Below are positions 58,331-64,000 of a stretch of 64,000 nucleotides of DNA, piece after piece (position 1 is the first letter of the stretch; every line of letters begins with the position of its first letter). This DNA is from Flavonifractor plautii ATCC 29863 (GTDB lineage Bacteria > Bacillota > Clostridia > Oscillospirales > Oscillospiraceae): contig NZ_JH417835.1 of the NCBI RefSeq assembly GCF_000239295.1, forward strand, positions 13,203 to 77,202, in the 5' to 3' direction. A program made the translations under genes and the position numbers. Under the pieces are notes generated by a model, which did not search any database, was not told where the DNA came from, and saw only the letters and a program-made list of their open reading frames with translations.

Positions 58331-59347
58331 TTGTCCAAGACAGAACACACCGGCGGCCGGGTGCTGCTGGCATTGGGCGTACTGCTGGCGGCGCTGTTCA
58401 TCCTCTCCTTCCGCCTGGGGCGGTATGGGGTGGACGCCGGCACCACCTGCCGGATTCTGCTCTCCCACCTCCTCCCCCTGGAGCAGACGTGGACGGGCAA
58501 CGAGTACACCGCCGTCCTGAACATCCGTCTGCCCCGCATCGTTCTGGCCTGCCTGGTGGGGTGCTGCCTGTCCAGCGCCGGGGCGGCCTACCAGGGGGTG
58601 TTTCAGAACCCCATGGCCTCCCCGGACGTGCTGGGGGCCTCCTCCGGCGCGTCCTTCGGGGCAGCGCTGGCCATTCTGGCGGGCCTGGGCAACCAGGGCA
58701 CCACCCTGTCCGCCTTTTTCTGGTCCCTGGCCACGGTGGTGCTGGTCTACCTGGTGGGACAGCGGGCGCCGGGAGACCGGGTGCTCAACCTGGTGCTGGC
58801 GGGCATGGTGATCAGCTCTCTGTTCACCGCGGCCACCTCCTACCTCAAGCTGGTGGCCGACCCCACCAACCAGCTCCCGGAGATCACCTACTGGCTCATG
58901 GGCAGCCTGTCGGGCACCCGGCTGGCCGATGTGGCCCGGATCCTGCCCGCCATGGCCGCCGGGCTGCTCCCCCTGTTCCTCCTGCGGTGGAAGCTCAACC
59001 TGCTCACCCTGGGGGACGATGAGGCCAGGGCCATGGGAGTGAACGCCCCCCGGCTGCGCTTTCTGACGGTGGTGTGCGCCACGCTGGTCACCGCCGCCTC
59101 CATCGCGGTCAGCGGCATGATCGGCTGGGTGGGACTGGTGGTGCCCCACCTGTGCCGCAAGCTGGTGGGGAGCAACTTCAAGGTGCTGCTGCCCTGCTCC
59201 ATGCTGGCGGGGGCGGCCTTCCTGCTGCTGGTGGACAACCTCTCCCGCAATCTGCTGGCCACCGAGATCCCCATCGGCATCCTCACCGCCTTCACGGGCG
59301 CGCCCTTCTTCCTCTATCTGATGCTGCGGAAAGGGGGTGCCCGGTGA
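58331..59347 (+). CDS. FecCD/BtuC-type ABC transporter permease
   Basis: 338 residues and about 9-10 spans. Family motifs RLPRIVLACLVGCCLSSAGAAYQGVFQNPMASPDVLGASSGASFGA and GMIGWVGLVVPHLCRKLVG. It pairs with the ATPase and binding protein that follow. The family moves siderophores, haem, B12, and in HI1470/71 (MolBC) molybdate. TTG start behind GAGAGGAGG. The leader suggests molybdate or tungstate here. Confidence 0.9.
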   Translation: MSKTEHTGGRVLLALGVLLAALFILSFRLGRYGVDAGTTCRILLSHLLPLEQTWTGNEYTAVLNIRLPRIVLACLVGCCLSSAGAAYQGVFQNPMASPDVLGASSGASFGAALAILAGLGNQGTTLSAFFWSLATVVLVYLVGQRAPGDRVLNLVLAGMVISSLFTAATSYLKLVADPTNQLPEITYWLMGSLSGTRLADVARILPAMAAGLLPLFLLRWKLNLLTLGDDEARAMGVNAPRLRFLTVVCATLVTAASIAVSGMIGWVGLVVPHLCRKLVGSNFKVLLPCSMLAGAAFLLLVDNLSRNLLATEIPIGILTAFTGAPFFLYLMLRKGGAR

Positions 59348-60831
59348 TGCTGGAGGTGGAACACCTGTGCTTCTCCTACGGAAAGCGGGAGGTACTGCGG
59401 GGGGTGGACCTGCGGGCGGAGCCGGGGGAGCTGGTCTTTGTCCTGGGGGCCAACGGGGCGGGAAAGACCACCCTGTTCCGCTGCATCCTGGGCCTGCTGC
59501 CCGGCTACCAGGGGTGCGTCCGGGTGGACGGCTGCGACGTGTCATCCCTGGCGCCCCGCGCCCTGGCCAAAAAAATCGCCTATATTCCCCAGACCAGCCA
59601 TATGATCTTTCCCTACACGGCGCTGGAGCTGGTGCTCATGGGCACCAACCACCGGCTGGGCCTCTTCTCCGCGCCGGGCCGCCGGGAGCGGGCCATCGCC
59701 ATGGAGGCCCTGGAGGAGCTGGGGATCGCGGATTACGCCCACCGGAGCTTCGCGGAGCTGTCCGGTGGAGAGCAGCAGCTTGTACTGGCGGCCCGGGCCC
59801 TGGCTCAGCAGGCCCGGCTGCTGCTGATGGACGAGCCCACCTCCGCCCTGGACTTCGGCAACCAGGTGAGGGTGCTGGAGCGGGTATCCGCCCTGACCCT
59901 GCGGGGGTACACCGTCCTGCTCTCCTGTCACAACCCACAGCATGCCATGCTCTATGCCCAGCGGGTGGTGGCCCTCCACGACGGTCGGGTGGCCGCCGAC
60001 GGCCCCCCTGACCAGGCCTTGGACGAGGCGCTGATGCGGAAGCTCTACGGCGTGCCCGCCCGCTTTGTCCGCACCGGCGACGGGGTACTCATCGCCCCGG
60101 TGCGCAAGTCCATTGTCCTGTGGACCCCCGACATGGTGCGCTTCATGGCCGACGCCATCCGGGTCAACGGGAGCTGTGCGGCCATGGCCGCGGCCCTGTC
60201 TCAGGTGCTCCCCCCGGGGGCGCGGGTGTGCGACGCGGGGTGCGGGCTCGGCGGGTTGAGTCTGGCGCTGGCCCACTACTGCGGCGCGGTGGTGGCGGCC
60301 GATCTGTCCGCCGAGGCCATCCGCCATCTGGAGGCACAGCCCCTGCCTCCCAACGTGGAGCCCCGGCGGTGCGATGTGCTGGCCGACACACCGGAGGAGC
60401 CCTACGACGCTATGGTGTTCTGCTTCTTCGGCCGCACGGATGAGATCCTCTCCGCCGCCCGTCGGCAGTGTACCGGCACGGTGGCGGTGCTCAAACGCTG
60501 CGGCCGGGATCACCGCTTTTCCAGGGGGAAGGACCACCCCCGGCAGGGCTTCGAGGAGCTGTGCCGGGCGCTGAAGGAGAGGGGCATCCCCTACCAGAGC
60601 CGGGTTTTAGAGCTGGATATGGGCCAGCCCTTCCGCTCCCTGGAGGACGCGGCGGTCTTTTTCCGCACCCACAGCCGGGACGATCCGGCGGAGCTGACCC
60701 CCGAGGCCCTGCAAAGCCGCCTTCAGCGGCGGGACGACCCGGAATTTCCGTGGTATTTCCCGGTGAACGAGCCCATCGGCCTGCTCTGGTTCCAGGCCTG
60801 CGAGATACCAGACAAAGAAAAGGAGAGATGA
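59347..60831 (+). CDS. ABC ATPase fused to a SAM methyltransferase
   Basis: 494 residues. Residues 1 to about 250 are an ABC ATPase with Walker A GANGAGKTT, signature LSGGEQQ and Walker B LLLMDEPTSAL. Residues about 260-494 are a class I methyltransferase with SAM motif VCDAGCGLGGLSLAL at about 293, AADLSAEAIRHL and a C-terminal substrate part. ATG 59347 overlaps the permease stop (TGATG). No stop or frameshift separates the halves, so one polypeptide is made. The methyl acceptor is unknown. The fusion ties the methylation step to uptake. Confidence 0.88.
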   Translation: MLEVEHLCFSYGKREVLRGVDLRAEPGELVFVLGANGAGKTTLFRCILGLLPGYQGCVRVDGCDVSSLAPRALAKKIAYIPQTSHMIFPYTALELVLMGTNHRLGLFSAPGRRERAIAMEALEELGIADYAHRSFAELSGGEQQLVLAARALAQQARLLLMDEPTSALDFGNQVRVLERVSALTLRGYTVLLSCHNPQHAMLYAQRVVALHDGRVAADGPPDQALDEALMRKLYGVPARFVRTGDGVLIAPVRKSIVLWTPDMVRFMADAIRVNGSCAAMAAALSQVLPPGARVCDAGCGLGGLSLALAHYCGAVVAADLSAEAIRHLEAQPLPPNVEPRRCDVLADTPEEPYDAMVFCFFGRTDEILSAARRQCTGTVAVLKRCGRDHRFSRGKDHPRQGFEELCRALKERGIPYQSRVLELDMGQPFRSLEDAAVFFRTHSRDDPAELTPEALQSRLQRRDDPEFPWYFPVNEPIGLLWFQACEIPDKEKER

Positions 60832-60835
60832 TACC

Positions 60836-61942
60836 ATGAAAAAGCTGCTCTGTACCCTCCTGGCCCTCAGTATGCTCCTGGGGCTGGCCGCCTGCGGCGG
60901 CCCCGCGCCCGCGGAGAGCCCCTCCGCAGACCCCGCGCCGGCGGTGTCCACCCCCGCCCAGCCCGAGGACGGCTCCGCCTCCTTCACCGACTCCGTGGGC
61001 CGCACCGTGGAGGTGCCCGCGGAGATCACCAGCGTGGCGGTCTCCGGCCCCCTGGCCCAGATGGTGCTCTTCGCCCTGTGCCCCGACAAGCTGGTAGGCA
61101 TTGCCGACGAGTGGGACGCGAGCGCCGAGCAGTACCTAGCTACCGAGTACTACAATCTGCCCCTGCTGGGCCAGCTCTACGGCGGCAAGGGTGAGCTGAA
61201 TCTGGAGACCCTCTTGGGCTCCGGAGCCCAGGTGGTCATCGACGTGGGCGAGCCCAAGGACACCATCGTGGAGGATCTGGATGCCCTCCAGGAGCAGACC
61301 GGCATCCCCTTCGTCCACGTGTCCGCCACCATTGAGACCATGGGCGACGCCTATCGGAAGCTGGGCGAGCTGCTGGGCATGGAGGAGGAGGCCGAGACGC
61401 TGGCCGCCTACTGCGACGAGACCTACGCCATGGTCAAGGACGTGGCGGAGCACGTGGAGAAGGCGAACCTGCTCTACATCACCGGCGACGCCGGCCTCAA
61501 CGTCATCGCCCAGGGGTCTTACCACGCCGAGATCATCGACCTGCTGTCCAACAACCTGGCGGTGGTGGACTCCCCCTCCTCCAAGGGTACCGGAAACGAG
61601 GTGGACATGGAACAGCTCATGCTGTGGAATCCCGACGTAATCCTCTTCGCTCCCGACAGCGTTTATGCCTCCGTGGGGGATGATCCGCTGTGGCAGAGCC
61701 TCACCGCCACCCAGAACGGCAGCTACTATGAGGCCCCCATGGGCCCCTACAACTGGATGGGCTTTCCGCCCTCCGTCCAGCGTTATCTGGGTATGCTGTG
61801 GATGGCAAAGCTCCTCTACCCCGACGCGGCGGATTACGACCTCCAGGCCGAGGTGACCGAATACTTCGACCTCTTCTACCACTGCGCGCTCACTGGAGAG
61901 CAGTACGAGGCCCTGATGGCCAACTCGATCGGGAAGCAATAA
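60836..61942 (+). CDS. ABC transporter substrate-binding lipoprotein
   Basis: 368 residues. Lipobox LAAC (Cys20) and a Pro/Ala linker, then a FecB/BtuF-type two-lobe domain (FTDSVGRTVEVPAEITSVAVSG; LNLETLLGSGAQVVIDVG; MLWNPDVILFAPDSVY). It captures the ligand outside the cell for the permease. It follows the fused ATPase by 4 bp. Confidence 0.9.
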   Translation: MKKLLCTLLALSMLLGLAACGGPAPAESPSADPAPAVSTPAQPEDGSASFTDSVGRTVEVPAEITSVAVSGPLAQMVLFALCPDKLVGIADEWDASAEQYLATEYYNLPLLGQLYGGKGELNLETLLGSGAQVVIDVGEPKDTIVEDLDALQEQTGIPFVHVSATIETMGDAYRKLGELLGMEEEAETLAAYCDETYAMVKDVAEHVEKANLLYITGDAGLNVIAQGSYHAEIIDLLSNNLAVVDSPSSKGTGNEVDMEQLMLWNPDVILFAPDSVYASVGDDPLWQSLTATQNGSYYEAPMGPYNWMGFPPSVQRYLGMLWMAKLLYPDAADYDLQAEVTEYFDLFYHCALTGEQYEALMANSIGKQ

Positions 61943-61949
61943 AATCACA

Positions 61950-61979
61950 CATCCCGGCCCCTTTTTGGAGGCCGGGATG
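61950..61979 (+). terminator. Probable terminator of the ABC operon
   Basis: CATCCCGGCC with GGCCGGGATG, a 10-nt loop. The following sequence CTTGCATAG has few T, so termination may be partial. Confidence 0.55.
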
Positions 61980-62031
61980 CTTGCATAGGGCGGTGGATTA
62001 CGCGTACAATAGGGAAAAAGGAGGGGAGCAC

Positions 62032-62796
62032 ATGAAAATTGCCATTGTGACCGGGGCCTCCTCCGGCCTGGGGGCGGCCTTTGTCCGGCGGCTGGACGCG
62101 CTGGGCGGGCTGGATGAGATTTGGGGTGTGGCCCGCCGGGGGGAGCGGATGGAGGCACTGGCGGCGGAGCTGCGCACCCCGATGCGGCCGCTGGCCCTGG
62201 ATCTGACCCGATTGGAGAGCGTGGAGAACCTGCGGGTTCTCATGAGAGCGGAGGCGCCGGAGGTGGCGGTGCTGGTTAACGCCGCCGGGTTCGGCAAATT
62301 CGGCACCTGCGCCGAACTCACCCTCCAGGAGACCTGCGGCATGATCGACCTGAACTGCCGGGCTGCCGCCGCACTCACTGCCGCCGTGCTCCCCTACATG
62401 GGGCGGGGAAGCCGGGTGCTGGAGATCTGCTCCTCCGCCGCCTTTCAGCCCCTGCCCGGCTTCAACGTCTATGCCGCCACCAAGGCTTTTCTGCTCCGGT
62501 ACAGCCGCGCCCTGCGCTGGGAGGCGGCTCCGCGGGGCATCCGGGTGACGGCGGTGTGCCCAGGGTGGATCAGAACCGATTTCATGGACGTGGCCAGGGA
62601 TACAAAAAACGGGCGCACCGTGCGGAGCTTTCCCTTCGCCCAGCGGCCGGAGACCGTGGCCCGGCGGGCCCTGCGGAACAGCCGCCTGCTGGCCGTCACC
62701 ACCTGCGGCCTGCCCGCCCTGGTCCAGCGTGTGGCCAGCAAGTTCCTGCCCCACTGCTTCATCATGGCCTGCTGGGAGGGCCTGCGAAGGGCATGA
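62032..62796 (+). CDS. Short-chain dehydrogenase/reductase
   Basis: 254 residues, classical SDR. Cofactor loop TGASSGLG, NAAG at about 84, catalytic Ser in CSSAAF, and YAATK (Tyr/Lys), then PGWIRTDF. It reduces or oxidises a carbonyl with NAD(P)H; the substrate is unknown. AAGGAGGGG precedes ATG 62032. It is a lone gene. Confidence 0.9.
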   Translation: MKIAIVTGASSGLGAAFVRRLDALGGLDEIWGVARRGERMEALAAELRTPMRPLALDLTRLESVENLRVLMRAEAPEVAVLVNAAGFGKFGTCAELTLQETCGMIDLNCRAAAALTAAVLPYMGRGSRVLEICSSAAFQPLPGFNVYAATKAFLLRYSRALRWEAAPRGIRVTAVCPGWIRTDFMDVARDTKNGRTVRSFPFAQRPETVARRALRNSRLLAVTTCGLPALVQRVASKFLPHCFIMACWEGLRRA

Positions 62797-62801
62797 TACA
62801 A

Positions 62802-62831
62802 AGCGCCCGGAACCAAACGGCTCCGGGCGCT
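62802..62831. terminator. Bidirectional terminator between convergent genes
   Basis: AGCGCCCGGA (62802-62811) pairs with TCCGGGCGCT (62822-62831). T-rich sequence follows on both sides (GCGTTTATTT on plus, TTTGTATC on minus). Confidence 0.75.
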
Positions 62832-62835
62832 GCGT

Positions 62836-63999
62836 TTATTTACGCGGCAGGGAGTTCAGGTAGTCGCCGACACCCCGTGCCACGCCCTCCATCAGCTTCT
62901 GCTGATAGGTCTCGTCGCACAGGCGGGTGAGTTCCTCTACGTTGGTCATAAAGCCGGTCTCCACCAGTACGGCGGCCATGTTGGTCTCCCGCAGGACCAC
63001 GAAGTTGGCCGAGGCGATACCGCGGTCTACCGCGCCGCTGGCCGCGCAGGCGGCGTCCTGCACGGCCTGGGCAAAGGCCTTGCTCCGGCTGCTGGTGGGG
63101 TAGTAATAGGTATAGAGCCCCTGGAAGGTGGGGACGGTGGGGGCGGAGTTGCAGTGAATGCTCACGAACAGGTCGGCGTTGACCCGGTTGGCCAGCTCGG
63201 AGCGCTCGTACAGGTCTCCGGCGGTCTCCCCGTCCCGGGTGAGCACCACGTTATAGCCTTCATTCAGAAGGATGTCCCGCAGCTTGTAGACCATGGACAG
63301 GGTGAGATCCTTCTCATAGATGTCCACCCCGTTGGCATCCGGATATACCGCGCCCAGCGTTTTCCCGTCGTGGCCGGCATCCAGTACGACGGTGTACTTG
63401 TTGGGGTCAATGGGGGGCAGCTCGGGGGAGACGGAGGGAGTGGCGGTAATGCGCACGCCGCTGCTGCCCGCCTCCACGGTGATATTTTTGGCGTAGCTGG
63501 CACCGCCCTTGAGGTCCAGCACCACCCGCAGGGTGTGGGGATAGCCATACCCCAAGTCGTTCCCGTGCTGGTTGTAACGCACCGAGGAGAACACATCGCT
63601 GTCCACCGGCAGGGCGGCCTCACCCTCCAGAGCGCCGGAAAACACCGCGCCCAGGAGGTCCACCGCTACCCGGTCTCCCAGATCCACCACCCGGTATTCC
63701 GGTATATGGTCGGTGGCGATGGTCACCACGTGGGAAGAGGCGTCCACCGAGATGCCGGTGACATACCCCTTGTCTCCGGCGGCGGGCGTGTCGGGCGTGG
63801 GCTCGGGGGTCGGCGTCGGTGTCGGCGTGGGCTCCGGCTCCGGGGTGCCGGGGGAGGTGAGGATAGCGGTAAAGGTATCGTTGTCCCAGTCCACGGTGGC
63901 GCCCAACTGCTCCGAGACAAAGCGCAGGGGGACCATGGTGCTCTCCCGGCCCTCCCACTTAACCACGCCAGCGGGCACACCACCGGGCAGCTCCATGGC
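62836..63999 (-). CDS. N-acetylmuramoyl-L-alanine amidase, N-terminus beyond the window
   Basis: At least 386 residues. The frame is open to the window edge, and no signal peptide is seen, so the real start lies beyond 64000. First part: end of a copper-amine-oxidase-N-like stalk (VPLRFVSEQLGATVDWDND), then a Pro/Thr linker and an AMIN-like beta domain (about 95-190). The C-terminal Amidase_3 domain has VLDAGHDGK, YEKDLTL, FVSIHCNS and the catalytic Glu in AVLVETGFMTN. It cleaves the amide bond between muramic acid and the peptide stem in the cell wall. Confidence 0.9.
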   Translation of the reverse strand, partial: AMELPGGVPAGVVKWEGRESTMVPLRFVSEQLGATVDWDNDTFTAILTSPGTPEPEPTPTPTPTPEPTPDTPAAGDKGYVTGISVDASSHVVTIATDHIPEYRVVDLGDRVAVDLLGAVFSGALEGEAALPVDSDVFSSVRYNQHGNDLGYGYPHTLRVVLDLKGGASYAKNITVEAGSSGVRITATPSVSPELPPIDPNKYTVVLDAGHDGKTLGAVYPDANGVDIYEKDLTLSMVYKLRDILLNEGYNVVLTRDGETAGDLYERSELANRVNADLFVSIHCNSAPTVPTFQGLYTYYYPTSSRSKAFAQAVQDAACAASGAVDRGIASANFVVLRETNMAAVLVETGFMTNVEELTRLCDETYQQKLMEGVARGVGDYLNSLPRK

Positions 64000-64000
64000 C

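Noticed and set aside
1-64000. rRNA or tRNA genes
   Set aside because: I saw no cloverleaf or conserved rRNA segment by reading; a tRNAscan and rRNA model search would settle it.

Overview
The window is GC-rich DNA (roughly 60% by eye; no computation was run) from a Gram-positive anaerobe. It has Firmicutes-style Shine-Dalgarno sites, SLH surface proteins, an Rnf-type redox complex, a short-form HisG with HisZ, and a propanediol-type bacterial microcompartment (BMC). This suggests a gut Oscillospiraceae-like Clostridia (Flavonifractor/Lawsonibacter/Intestinimonas type). That placement is inferred from gene content only.

Layout. 1-1607: a chimeric metallophosphoesterase/DUF1016 open frame, an LMW tyrosine phosphatase and a relic-like gap. 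1608-2840: an MtnK-like methylthioribose/deoxyribose kinase. 3074-6592: a PocR-domain LytS-type sensor, a YesN/AraC response regulator and the PduQ alcohol dehydrogenase. 6826-24032: a BMC operon with shell proteins (PduA, B, J, K, N, T, U), B12-dependent diol dehydratase (PduCDE), reactivase (PduGH), PduL, EutJ, a flavoprotein, PduO, PduP, PduS, a membrane protein and a PduV GTPase. It also carries a four-CxxC mini-protein and a peroxiredoxin-glutaredoxin fusion. A CorA-like protein follows.

25191-30209: a large SLH/VWA surface protein and a tyrosine recombinase flank a 275-bp cassette bounded by perfect 23-bp inverted repeats. The cassette holds a strong promoter that currently points away from the surface gene, which looks like a phase-variation switch in the OFF state. 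30408-35541: a sigma-54 activator and a sigma-54 promoter drive a YfcC transporter, an M20 hydrolase and an agmatinase-like ureohydrolase. 35691-39119: a secreted protein with SLH, M28, HEXGH and transglutaminase-like domains. 39607-40146: ogt.

40344-47729: a compact histidine operon, hisCBZGDHAFIE. 47793-54924 (minus strand): trmH, then an Rnf-like operon with only RnfC, D and G, plus ApbE, a duplicated lipoprotein, DUF1622 and a cytidylate-kinase-like protein, with a Rex-like operator upstream. 55057-57542: a divergent two-component system in which both partners are broken, the kinase by an in-frame TAA and the regulator by a frameshift in a C6 run. 57558-61942: a Moco/tungsten-cofactor-riboswitch-like leader with terminator precedes a P-loop NTPase, a FecCD-type permease, an ABC ATPase fused to a methyltransferase, and a substrate-binding lipoprotein. 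62032-64000: an SDR oxidoreductase and a partial N-acetylmuramoyl-L-alanine amidase.

How the parts work together. The BMC would convert a 1,2-diol to an aldehyde inside the shell, then to acyl-phosphate (PduP, PduL) and alcohol (PduQ), with cofactor repair by PduGH, PduO and PduS. The PocR/YesN pair is the likely substrate-responsive switch. The Rnf-like genes under a Rex-like site suggest NADH-linked membrane redox. The inversion cassette and the riboswitch operon are independent accessory modules.
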